A DNA stretch of 7,901 nt from Gammaproteobacteria bacterium (lineage in GTDB: Bacteria; Pseudomonadota; Gammaproteobacteria; Arenicellales; JAANXG01). A program made the position numbers and the translations under genes. Shown piece after piece: positions 1-5,886 of the stretch. The notes beneath the pieces were generated by a model. That model did not search any database, had not been told where the DNA came from, and saw only the letters and a list, made by a program, of their open reading frames with translations. Position 1 is the first letter of the stretch, and every line of letters starts with the position of its first letter. The stretch covers positions 1-7,901 of the forward strand of contig JAANXG010000091.1 of assembly GCA_018263405.1 (NCBI GenBank), in the 5' to 3' direction.

Positions 1-2
1 GG

Positions 3-91
3 TCGGAAAAGCCCCTCGCCGGCGTTACGCTCGCTTGAATTGACCGGGCCAGTCCTGCGCTCGCGTGCCTTGGCGATCGGCTTTTCCGATC
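3..91. repeat. Imperfect long inverted repeat with a nested dyad
   Basis: TCGGAAAAGCC at 3-13 is the exact reverse complement of 79-89. TCGCC at 16-20 pairs with GGCGA at 72-76 after a small two-by-two internal loop, giving a stem of about 16 pairs around a loop of about 50 bases. The right arm also sits in an alternative compact dyad, GATCGG (75-80) and CCGATC (86-91), around CTTTT. The two folds are mutually exclusive, as in some regulatory leaders, but nothing downstream shows what would be controlled. It may equally be a degraded palindromic intergenic repeat. No run of T follows it, so it does not look like a terminator. Confidence 0.4.
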
Positions 92-384
92 CCGCTGAAC
101 GTGTGTGTATTTATGCCCAAGGGTACTTAGTTCTCGCCGATACAGGTTCTAATAGCGGACAGCGGGCGCCAAACTTTAGCCCCCAAACGCCCATTCGCGG
201 CGGAATTCCGAGCCCCGAAAGGCGCGTGTCCCGACAACAGGGCCGCGACGAGCGCGCAACACCCGGCGTGGATGGACGACTTCAGGATTTTCATCGGACC
301 TATTACCCTCTTTAAATCGGTTTATGAGATGGCTTCCAGTGTACCAAGTCTAGCAGGGTTCGCGCGAAATGCAGGTTCGCAACA

Positions 385-405
385 CGGATTGTACGCGACA
401 ATCCG
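385..405. promoter_or_regulatory. Perfect 8-bp dyad, candidate operator
   Basis: CGGATTGT (385-392) and ACAATCCG (398-405) are perfect inverted repeats around the five bases ACGCG. The size and spacing suit a dimeric helix-turn-helix regulator. The site lies about 60 bp upstream of the proposed -35 element of the CoA-binding protein gene, where an activator or upstream operator could sit. I cannot assign it to a known regulator family. Confidence 0.35.
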
Positions 406-466
406 CCACTGTCCCGTCGGTTTTGGCACGGACTCGGGATTTCGTCGATTGCCGCATATCCGATAC

Positions 467-495
467 CTGAAAAACGCCCGCTCCCTTGATATAGT
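467..495 (+). promoter_or_regulatory. Sigma70-like promoter before the CoA-binding gene
   Basis: CTGAAA (467-472; 4 of 6 matches to TTGACA) is followed after exactly 17 bases by TATAGT (490-495; 5 of 6 matches to TATAAT). Transcription would be expected to start about seven bases beyond the -10 element, which is at or next to the ATG at 502. No Shine-Dalgarno sequence precedes that ATG, so the promoter would yield a leaderless or nearly leaderless message. Confidence 0.4.
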
Positions 496-501
496 GGCGG
501 C

Positions 502-972
502 ATGTCCGAAATCGAAAGATTGAGCCGCATTCTCGGCGCTTCGAAGACAATTGCCGTGGTGGGCCTGTCCGCCAACTGGTACCGGCCGAGTTATTTCGCG
601 GCCAAGTACTTACTGGACCATGGCTACGAAGTGTCTCCCGTCAACCCCGCCCAGGAAGAAATTCTCGGTCGCCCCTGTTATCCGGATCTTGAATCCTTGC
701 CCGGGACCGTGGACGTTGTCGATATTTTCCAGCGAGTCGAGCGGGTACCGGCGCTGGTGGAAAGCGCCATCGAGATCGGTGCGAAAGTGGTTTGGATGCA
801 GCTCGGCATCGAGCACGAGCAGGCGGCCAAGCGCGCCCGCGAGGCGGGGTTGGAAGTGGTAATGAACCGTTGCATGAAAATCGAGTACGCGCGGCTTTTC
901 GGCGGGCTGGGTTTCTGCGGCGTGAACACGCGGGTGATATCCGCCAAACGGCTCCAGCGGGCGCCTTATTAA
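502..972 (+). CDS. CoA-binding domain protein, YccU family
   Basis: This is a small cytoplasmic Rossmann-fold protein of 156 residues, the usual length for stand-alone YccU-type CoA-binding proteins (COG1832). The family's molecular role is poorly defined; CoA binding is known from the domain and related structures. Family signatures are visible: the nucleotide-binding strand and loop TIAVVGLS at 16-23 followed by RPSYFAAKYL at 28-37; PVNP at 46-49; DVVDIFQR at 71-78; VWMQLGI at 97-103; and MNRCMKIE at 121-128, which matches the family's conserved (D/N)RC-KIE block. The start at 502 begins a normal family N-terminus, although no Shine-Dalgarno precedes it and a promoter-like -10 ends only six bases upstream. 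MetY follows after 30 bp on the same strand, so co-transcription is likely and a link to sulfur or CoA metabolism is plausible but unproven. Confidence 0.9.
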   Translation: MSEIERLSRILGASKTIAVVGLSANWYRPSYFAAKYLLDHGYEVSPVNPAQEEILGRPCYPDLESLPGTVDVVDIFQRVERVPALVESAIEIGAKVVWMQLGIEHEQAAKRAREAGLEVVMNRCMKIEYARLFGGLGFCGVNTRVISAKRLQRAPY

Positions 973-1002
973 CTTTTTCGATTAGTCGAGCAGACCCGTA
1001 CT

Positions 1003-2298
1003 ATGTCAGACCCGGACCGTGAATTCGCAATCGAAACCCTCTGCCTGCACGCCGGGCAGCGCCCGGATTCGGCTACCGGTTCGCGCGCCCCGCCGATCTA
1101 CCAGACCACTTCGTACGTCTTCGACGACACGGACCACGCCGCGAGCCTGTTTAACCTACAGACCTTCGGTAACATCTACTCGCGCCTGACGAACCCGACC
1201 ACGGCTATGTTCGAAGAGCGCATGGCGGCGCTCGAAGACGGCCGGGCCTCGCTCGCCACGGGTTCGGGTCTGGCGGCGCAGATGATTGCTTTGCTCACGC
1301 TGCTGGAAACGGGGGACGAGATCGTTTCCGCCGGTACGCTGTATGGCGGCACGTATTCGCAGTTCGACGTGACGTTCCGGAAAATGGGAATCCGGACCCG
1401 CTTCGTGGACTCCAACGACCCGGAAAATTTCGAGGCCGCCATTACCTCCAAAACCAAGGTGTTGTATGCCGAGACCATCGGCAATCCGCTGAACAATGTG
1501 CTCGATATCGAGCCGGTGGCGGAAATCGCCCATGCCCACGGTCTGCCGCTGATGGTGGACAACACTTTTCCCACGGCCTACCTGTGTCGCCCCATGAACT
1601 TCGGCGCGGACATCGTCGTGCATTCGGCCACCAAGTTCATCGGCGGCCACGGCACCTCCATCGGTGGGGTGCTTGTGGAGTCGGGCAAGTTTCCCTGGGA
1701 CAACGGCAATTTCCCCGGTATGACGGAGCCTTCCCGCGGCTACCACGGCGTGCGCTTTTTTGAGACTTTCGGTGACTTCGGCTATACCATGAAGGCGCGC
1801 TGCGAGACACTGCGCACGCTGGGGCCGTCCCTGAGTCCGTTCAACGCCTTTTTGTTTCTGCAGGGACTGGAAACCCTGCCCGTGCGCATGCAGCGCCATT
1901 GCGAAAATGCCGTGGAGGTCGCACGGTTTCTTCAGGGGCATCCGCGCGTGAACTGGGTGAAATACGCGGGACTGCCGGAGAATGAGTACTATGCCCTGGC
2001 GCGGAAATACCTGCCAAAGGGGGCGAGTTCCATCATGACTTTCGGTATCGAGGGTGGCCAGAAAGCCGGGGCCGGGTTTATCGAGGCCGCCGAGTTCATG
2101 AGCCATCTGGCGAATGTGGGCGACGCCAGGACGCTGATCGTCCATCCGGCGTCCACCACCCACCGCCAGCTCTCCGAGGAAGAACAACTCGCCGCCGGCG
2201 TCACGCCGGACATGGTTCGTATCTCCGTCGGCCTGGAGGCCATAGACGACATCCTCTGGGATCTGGACCAGGCCCTGGCAGCCTGTCGGGAGGGGTAA
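1003..2298 (+). CDS. metY: O-acetylhomoserine sulfhydrylase (MetY), PLP-dependent
   Basis: This enzyme (EC 2.5.1.49) makes homocysteine and acetate from O-acetylhomoserine and sulfide, the direct sulfhydrylation route to methionine, in the cytoplasm as a tetramer. It belongs to the Cys/Met metabolism PLP family (fold type I). The 431 residues fit MetY rather than the shorter MetZ or MetB. Key residues are present: Tyr59 and Arg61 in YSRLTNPT for the PLP phosphate of the neighbouring subunit; Tyr114 in the GTLYGG loop; Asp186 in VDNTFP for the pyridine nitrogen; Lys211 in SATKFIGGHGT as the Schiff-base lysine; and Arg388 in HPASTTHRQL for the substrate carboxylate. The segment at about 227-260, rich in Gly, Phe and Pro, is the insertion typical of MetY. 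The N-terminus (ETLCLHAGQ at 11-19) aligns with the family, supporting the start, although the Shine-Dalgarno is poor. It follows the CoA-binding gene by 30 bp, probably in one operon. Confidence 0.95.
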   Translation: MSDPDREFAIETLCLHAGQRPDSATGSRAPPIYQTTSYVFDDTDHAASLFNLQTFGNIYSRLTNPTTAMFEERMAALEDGRASLATGSGLAAQMIALLTLLETGDEIVSAGTLYGGTYSQFDVTFRKMGIRTRFVDSNDPENFEAAITSKTKVLYAETIGNPLNNVLDIEPVAEIAHAHGLPLMVDNTFPTAYLCRPMNFGADIVVHSATKFIGGHGTSIGGVLVESGKFPWDNGNFPGMTEPSRGYHGVRFFETFGDFGYTMKARCETLRTLGPSLSPFNAFLFLQGLETLPVRMQRHCENAVEVARFLQGHPRVNWVKYAGLPENEYYALARKYLPKGASSIMTFGIEGGQKAGAGFIEAAEFMSHLANVGDARTLIVHPASTTHRQLSEEEQLAAGVTPDMVRISVGLEAIDDILWDLDQALAACREG

Positions 2299-2326
2299 AC
2301 GCGTCGTAAACTTGAACGAAAGGTTT

Positions 2327-2371
2327 CCCTCTCCCGGCTAGCGACAGGGGCGAGGGGGCATTCGAATTTTT
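2327..2371 (+). terminator. Weak terminator-like hairpin after metY
   Basis: CCCTCTCCC (2327-2335) pairs with GGGCGAGGG (2348-2356), eight of nine pairs, around a 12-base loop. A run of five T occurs at 2367-2371, about ten bases beyond the stem, farther than in a classical intrinsic terminator. It could attenuate read-through from metY into the enoyl-CoA hydratase gene. Alternatively it is a copy of the CCCTCTCCC-type palindromes scattered between genes in many proteobacteria. Confidence 0.35.
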
Positions 2372-2395
2372 CTTCCAACAATCGGAATTAGGTCC

Positions 2396-3172
2396 ATGCC
2401 GTACGAACACATCACCGTCGAAACCCGCGACAACGTCGGGGTAATTACGCTCAACCGCCCCAAGGCGCTCAATGCACTGTCGGGCGCCTTGATGAACGAA
2501 GTGGCCGAAGCCGTCGACGCCTTCGAAGGGGACGATGCCATAGGCGCGTCGATACTCACCGGCGGTGAGAAAGCGTTCGCCGCCGGCGCGGATATTAAAG
2601 AGATGAAAGACAAAGTTTATATGGAGGCTTACAGAGAAGACTTCATTACCGCCAAGTGGGAACGGATCGCCCATAGCCGTAAACCCATTATCGCGGCGGT
2701 GGCGGGCTATGCCTTGGGCGGCGGCTGCGAGCTGGCGATGATGTGCGATTTCATCATCGCGGCCGACAACGCCAAATTCGGTCAGCCGGAGATTACCATC
2801 GGGATTATCCCGGGTGCGGGCGGGACCCAGCGCTTGACGCGCTTCGTCGGCAAGTCCAAGGCCATGGACATGGTGTTGACAGGGCGCATGATGGAGGCCG
2901 ACGAGGCGGAACGCTGCGGGCTGGTAAGCCGCGTCGTTTCGCCCGATAGACTCATGGAAGAAGCCCTGACGGCAGCGAAGCGGATCGCGGACTACGAACG
3001 AAATACGGTGATGGCCGCCAAGGAAATGGTGGACCGTGCGTACGAGACGACGCTCGCCGAGGGAATCCGATTCGAAAGGCGTATGTTCCAGTCCCTGTTC
3101 GGTACACCCGGCCAGGTGGAAGGTATGGACGCATTCGCCGACAAGCGCCGGCCAAAGTTCAATCGCTCCTGA
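2396..3172 (+). CDS. Enoyl-CoA hydratase (crotonase family)
   Basis: This enzyme adds water to trans-2-enoyl-CoA to give 3-hydroxyacyl-CoA, the second step of beta-oxidation (EC 4.2.1.17), as a cytoplasmic hexamer. The 258 residues are the normal length for single-domain crotonases. The N-terminal strand GVITLNRPKALNAL (15-28) is canonical. FAAGADIKEM (61-70) forms the CoA and oxyanion-hole loop. Both catalytic acids of true hydratases are present: Glu112 in GGGCELAMMCD and Glu132 in QPEITIGIIPGAGGTQRL. This favours hydratase over isomerase or other crotonase activities. The C-terminal block with FADKRRPKF matches the family. The start at 2396 fits the family N-terminus, but only a weak AGG three bases upstream serves as a ribosome site. 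It lies 97 bp after metY on the same strand. Its functional partners are the dehydrogenase at 5887-6651 and ETF-QO rather than metY. Confidence 0.95.
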   Translation: MPYEHITVETRDNVGVITLNRPKALNALSGALMNEVAEAVDAFEGDDAIGASILTGGEKAFAAGADIKEMKDKVYMEAYREDFITAKWERIAHSRKPIIAAVAGYALGGGCELAMMCDFIIAADNAKFGQPEITIGIIPGAGGTQRLTRFVGKSKAMDMVLTGRMMEADEAERCGLVSRVVSPDRLMEEALTAAKRIADYERNTVMAAKEMVDRAYETTLAEGIRFERRMFQSLFGTPGQVEGMDAFADKRRPKFNRS

Positions 3173-3206
3173 TTGTTAAAGCAACGGGTTCGGTTTGCCG
3201 ACATTG

Positions 3207-3224
3207 CAGCTATGACAGCTATGA
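3207..3224 (+). repeat. Tandem 9-bp direct repeat
   Basis: CAGCTATGA occurs twice, back to back (3207-3215 and 3216-3224), in the 184-bp gap between the enoyl-CoA hydratase and the ankyrin protein gene. It could be a pair of half-sites for a regulator or simply a replication-slippage duplication. TTGCCG flanks it on each side (3195-3200 and 3230-3235). Confidence 0.5.
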
Positions 3225-3356
3225 ACGGATTGCCGGTGGCGTGAGATGTGACAACTAATCCCGTGGGTGCGGTTTATGTCTTCCATTCGCCTTGCTGTGA
3301 GCGTATTGTCCGTAAATTAAGGTGCCCTACAGTGTCGGGCGGTTATAACTCTTGCT

Positions 3357-4001
3357 ATGAGCACAATACCTCGATGGATTGAATGGCTGCTTCTGGTGGT
3401 GGCGGTCGCGCTGAGCGCCGCTGCGGGCCTGCCCGAGTCGGTGATCGCCGGTTGGGGGATCGACCAGGGCTTTGTCGTCGGGATGCTGATCATTTTGATT
3501 CTCATCGGACTGGTTCGCTACGGCACGCTTGCCCTCGTCTTGACGGTTGTGGTTCTGGCCTTCGGCGCCAATCTGCCGGCGGGCGTGGCGGATCGCATGG
3601 GCATCGCGCCGGAGGCGATGCTGATGGCGCTGATCGCCGTGGTAGGCCTATCGGCGATCAACGAATTCACCAACTGGCTGCCCAAAGGGCTGACTTCCGA
3701 GGTCGGTGCCCAGCGCCGGCAAACCGAAGCGTTGCTGGGTGCGATCTACAATATGAACGTCCACGAGGTCGACCTTCTGTTGCGCGAAGGGGTCAGAGCC
3801 AACGTTCGCAGCAAGACCAACCGCACGCCTTTGATGATTGCGGTGGCCCTCGGCTCCCGACCGATCGTTCGGCTGCTGATGCGCTATAACGCGGACGTAC
3901 ACGCCAAGGACGACGAGGGGGAGACGGCGCTGACTATCGCCAAGCGCCGGGGCCTCACCGAAGTCGCCGAGGATCTGGTCAGGGCCGGCGCCATGCAATG
4001 A
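3357..4001 (+). CDS. Membrane protein with C-terminal ankyrin repeats
   Basis: I recognise the architecture but not a named family. Residues 1-110 contain four hydrophobic segments long enough to cross the membrane (about 9-25, 38-54, 56-72 and 87-103). Short polar loops separate them, and no cleavable signal peptide is evident. Residues about 121-214 are soluble and form roughly two and a half ankyrin repeats: a degenerate first unit (121-154), a clear one at 155-187 with the hallmark RTPLMIAVALG followed by VRLLMRYNADVHAKD, and a last one from 188 with ETALTIAKRRG. Ankyrin repeats bind proteins, so it is probably a membrane-anchored scaffold; partner and purpose are unknown. TATAAC at 3344-3349 ends seven bases before the ATG and no Shine-Dalgarno is visible, hinting at a leaderless start. 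It ends 11 bp from the convergent ETF-QO gene. Confidence 0.85.
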   Translation: MSTIPRWIEWLLLVVAVALSAAAGLPESVIAGWGIDQGFVVGMLIILILIGLVRYGTLALVLTVVVLAFGANLPAGVADRMGIAPEAMLMALIAVVGLSAINEFTNWLPKGLTSEVGAQRRQTEALLGAIYNMNVHEVDLLLREGVRANVRSKTNRTPLMIAVALGSRPIVRLLMRYNADVHAKDDEGETALTIAKRRGLTEVAEDLVRAGAMQ

Positions 4002-4012
4002 CTCCGTAGCCA

Positions 4013-5656
4013 TCACATATTGGGATAGTTGGGTCCTTCTCCGCCCTGGGGCGCGACCCAGACGATATTCTGTTTCGGATCCTTGATGTCGCAGGTCTTG
4101 CAATGCACGCAGTTCGCCGCGTTGATCCGCAGGCGCGGATTGCCGCGATCGTCGCGTTCGATCTCGTAAACCCCGGCCGGGCAATAGCGTTGTTCCGGCG
4201 CCTCGTACTCGGGAAGGTTGACCTCAATGGGTATGGCGTCGTCCTTCAAGGTGAGGTGAACCGGCTGGTTTTCTTCGTGGACGGTGTTCGAGAGAAATAC
4301 GCAAGACAGGCGGTCGAAGCTGACTTTGCCGTCGGGTTTCGGGTAGTCGATCTTTTCGCTTTGCGACGCTGGTTTCAGGGTGTCGTGGTCCGCATGCGGA
4401 TGCTTTAATGTCCACGGCGCGCGGCCCCGGAACAGCACCTGGTCGATGCCCGTGTACAGCGTGCCGGCGAGTAGCCCCCATTTGAAGGACGGACGGACGT
4501 TGCGGGCCCGCTTCAGCTCGTCGTGGACCCAGCTCTGTCGAAAAGCCTCGGTGAAGGCCGTGAGCTCGTCGCGACCGCGTTCCGCTTGGATCGCTTCGAA
4601 CGCGGTCTCGGCGGCGATCATGCCGGACTTCATCGCCGTGTGCGTGCCCTTGATCTTGGGCATGTTCAAAGTGCCGGCCTCGCAGCCGACCAAAAGTCCA
4701 CCGGGGAACGTCATTGTCGGCAGGCTTTGCAGTCCGCCTTCATTCAACGTGCGCGCGCCGTAGGCGAGCCGTTTGCCGCCTTCAAGGCAGGGACGGATGG
4801 CCGGGTGGGTCTTGAAGCGCTGGAATTCCTGGAAGGGGTCCAGCCAGGGGTTGGTATAGTCCAGCCCCACGACGAAGCCGACGGCCACCTGGTTGTCCTC
4901 GATGTGGTACAGGAAAGAGCCGCCGTAGGTATCGTTCTTCAAGGGCCAGCCGGCGGTGTGAACGACCAGCCCCCGGCGGTGTCGCTCCGGATCGATCCGC
5001 CACAATTCTTTCAGCCCGACGCCATAAGTCTGCGGTTGGGCACCGTCGCGCAAAGCAAAGCGCTCCATCAATTTCCGGCCCAGGTGCCCGCGGCAGCCTT
5101 CGCATAAAAACGTATACTTGGCGTGCAGCTCGATCCCGGGTTCGTAGAGATCGGTTTTGCCCCCTTCGCGGTCGATGCCCTTGTCCCCGGTAGCCACGCC
5201 CTTCACCGCCCCGTTGTCGTCGTAGAGTACTTCCGCGGCGGCGAACCCCGGATAAATTTCGACGCCGGCTTCCTCGGCCTGTTCGGCGAGCCAGCGGCAC
5301 ACATTACCCAGGCTGACGATGTAGTTGCCGCTGTTGTGCATGGGCGGTGGCAGGAAGGCGTTGGGGATCTTGAAGGACTTATTCTCCTTCAGGAACAAAA
5401 ACTCCTCTTCGGTTACCGGCGAATGCAGCGGTGCCCCCTTATCCGACCAGTCGGGGATCAGTTCGTCGAGTGCGCGGAGTTCGAGCACGGCGCCGGACAG
5501 AATATGCGCGCCGACCTCCGAGCCCTTCTCCAGGAGGCACACATCGAGTTCCCGATCCTGATCCCGTGCCAACTGCTTCAAGCGTATCGAGGCGGCCAGG
5601 CCCGCTGGCCCGCCGCCTACTATGACTACATCGTACTCCATGGATTCACGTTGCAT
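4013..5656 (-). CDS. Electron transfer flavoprotein-ubiquinone oxidoreductase (ETF-QO)
   Basis: ETF-QO (EC 1.5.5.1) is a monotopic inner-membrane flavoprotein. It takes electrons from reduced ETF, loaded by acyl-CoA and related dehydrogenases, and passes them to ubiquinone. The 547 residues match the bacterial length. The FAD dinucleotide-binding motif VVIVGGGPAGL is at 10-20, with Glu43 (LLEKG) at the end of the second strand. EVGAHILSGAV (47-57), CEGCRGHLGR (185-194) and GTLNMPKIKGTHTAMKSG (328-345) are characteristic ETF-QO blocks. The [4Fe-4S] cluster ligands are Cys492 (YCPAGVYE) and Cys516, Cys519 and Cys522 (CVHCKTCDIKDP). The start at 5656 is chosen over the internal ATG at 5641 because GGAGG lies five bases upstream of it. 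On the - strand, TATGAA (5677-5682) is a possible -10 without a good -35. The neighbouring beta-oxidation genes fit its role. Confidence 0.96.
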   Translation of the reverse strand: MQRESMEYDVVIVGGGPAGLAASIRLKQLARDQDRELDVCLLEKGSEVGAHILSGAVLELRALDELIPDWSDKGAPLHSPVTEEEFLFLKENKSFKIPNAFLPPPMHNSGNYIVSLGNVCRWLAEQAEEAGVEIYPGFAAAEVLYDDNGAVKGVATGDKGIDREGGKTDLYEPGIELHAKYTFLCEGCRGHLGRKLMERFALRDGAQPQTYGVGLKELWRIDPERHRRGLVVHTAGWPLKNDTYGGSFLYHIEDNQVAVGFVVGLDYTNPWLDPFQEFQRFKTHPAIRPCLEGGKRLAYGARTLNEGGLQSLPTMTFPGGLLVGCEAGTLNMPKIKGTHTAMKSGMIAAETAFEAIQAERGRDELTAFTEAFRQSWVHDELKRARNVRPSFKWGLLAGTLYTGIDQVLFRGRAPWTLKHPHADHDTLKPASQSEKIDYPKPDGKVSFDRLSCVFLSNTVHEENQPVHLTLKDDAIPIEVNLPEYEAPEQRYCPAGVYEIERDDRGNPRLRINAANCVHCKTCDIKDPKQNIVWVAPQGGEGPNYPNM

Positions 5657-5661
5657 ACAAA

Positions 5662-5666
5662 CCTCC
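5662..5666 (-). promoter_or_regulatory. Ribosome binding site fixing the ETF-QO start
   Basis: Read on the - strand, GGAGG is followed by the five bases TTTGT and then ATG at 5656. This strong site places the start six codons' worth upstream region (MQRES) before the alternative Met at 5641, which has no comparable site. Confidence 0.7.
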
Positions 5667-5753
5667 GGGGTAATGGTTCATATCGATGGGCCGCGCGCGG
5701 CGAAACGGTGCGCCACGACGGACGGTTGCACCGGGCGCCGTATGCAGGGATGA

Positions 5754-5771
5754 TTGCGCGCTTTAACGCAA
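5754..5771. promoter_or_regulatory. Short dyad in divergent promoter region
   Basis: TTGCG (5754-5758) and CGCAA (5767-5771) are perfect inverted repeats separated by eight bases containing TTTAA. It lies midway between the divergent ETF-QO and dehydrogenase genes and is a possible operator. The arms are short, so chance is a real alternative. Confidence 0.25.
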
Positions 5772-5776
5772 TACCG

Positions 5777-5801
5777 GATCGGTTCGAACCCCGAACGGAT
5801 C
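5777..5801. promoter_or_regulatory. 10-bp imperfect dyad, candidate operator
   Basis: GATCGGTTCG (5777-5786) and CGAACGGATC (5792-5801) are inverted repeats with nine of ten positions matching, around the five bases AACCC. An inner overlapping palindrome, GGTTCGAACC, covers 5781-5790. It sits between the divergent ETF-QO and dehydrogenase genes, a natural place for one regulator to control both. The GGTTCGAA core recalls a tRNA T-loop, but the flanking bases do not pair as a T-arm, so this is not a tRNA. Confidence 0.4.
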
Positions 5802-5815
5802 GACGCCCGTGCCCA

Positions 5816-5825
5816 AGGGTACCCT
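5816..5825. promoter_or_regulatory. Perfect 10-bp palindrome AGGGTACCCT
   Basis: AGGGTACCCT is a perfect palindrome about 60 bp upstream of the dehydrogenase start. It overlaps GCCCAAGGGTAC (5811-5822), a 12-mer that also occurs in the left intergenic region at 115-126. It could be a regulator half-site or part of a dispersed intergenic repeat. Confidence 0.25.
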
Positions 5826-5874
5826 AATTCGACGCCGTATCGTCCGGCCGTGTTGTTTCTATCAAAACGAACTT

Positions 5875-5880
5875 GAGGAG
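5875..5880 (+). promoter_or_regulatory. Ribosome binding site of the dehydrogenase gene
   Basis: GAGGAG is followed by six bases and the ATG at 5887, a good Shine-Dalgarno at near-ideal spacing. It contrasts with the poor or absent sites of the four genes at 502-4001. Confidence 0.7.
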
Positions 5881-5886
5881 TAACTT

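Larger units (their letters stand above)
1..501. other. Intergenic region with inverted repeats, no convincing gene
   Basis: No reading frame here encodes a protein I recognise. One + strand frame is open from the left edge to a stop at 313-315, but it has no plausible start context and its third-position GC falls to about half in its later part, so I do not call it a gene. The region holds an imperfect long stem (3-20 with 72-89), a perfect six-base dyad (75-80 with 86-91), a perfect eight-base dyad (385-392 with 398-405), and a promoter-like pair just before the first gene. A stretch at about 75-139 resembles one at 5777-5837. The most likely role is upstream regulatory DNA plus the remains of an intergenic repeat; this is inference. 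Confidence 0.55.

Noticed and set aside
1..315. Open + strand frame from the left edge to a stop at 313-315
   Set aside because: The product resembles no family I know, is rich in Arg, Ser and Pro without domain-like pattern, its later codons lose the GC third-position bias of the real genes, and it overlaps the long inverted repeat. A gene end running in from the left cannot be excluded for the first 30 or so codons.
1156..2187. 343-residue - strand open frame inside metY
   Set aside because: It lies wholly opposite a clear metY gene in a GC-rich sequence, where long antisense frames are expected, and its translation shows no recognisable domain.
3648..4184. 178-residue - strand open frame spanning the ankyrin and ETF-QO ends
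   Set aside because: It crosses two well-supported genes in wrong frames and has low-complexity Arg/Gln-rich sequence typical of a shadow frame.
5771..5825. Possible tRNA suggested by GGTTCGAACC
   Set aside because: The five bases flanking the TTCGAAC loop do not form a T-arm stem, and no acceptor stem, anticodon arm or 3' CCA could be fitted.
5123..5827. 234-residue + strand open frame opposite ETF-QO
   Set aside because: It is mostly antisense to the conserved N-terminal half of ETF-QO, has no family features and lacks a good ribosome site.
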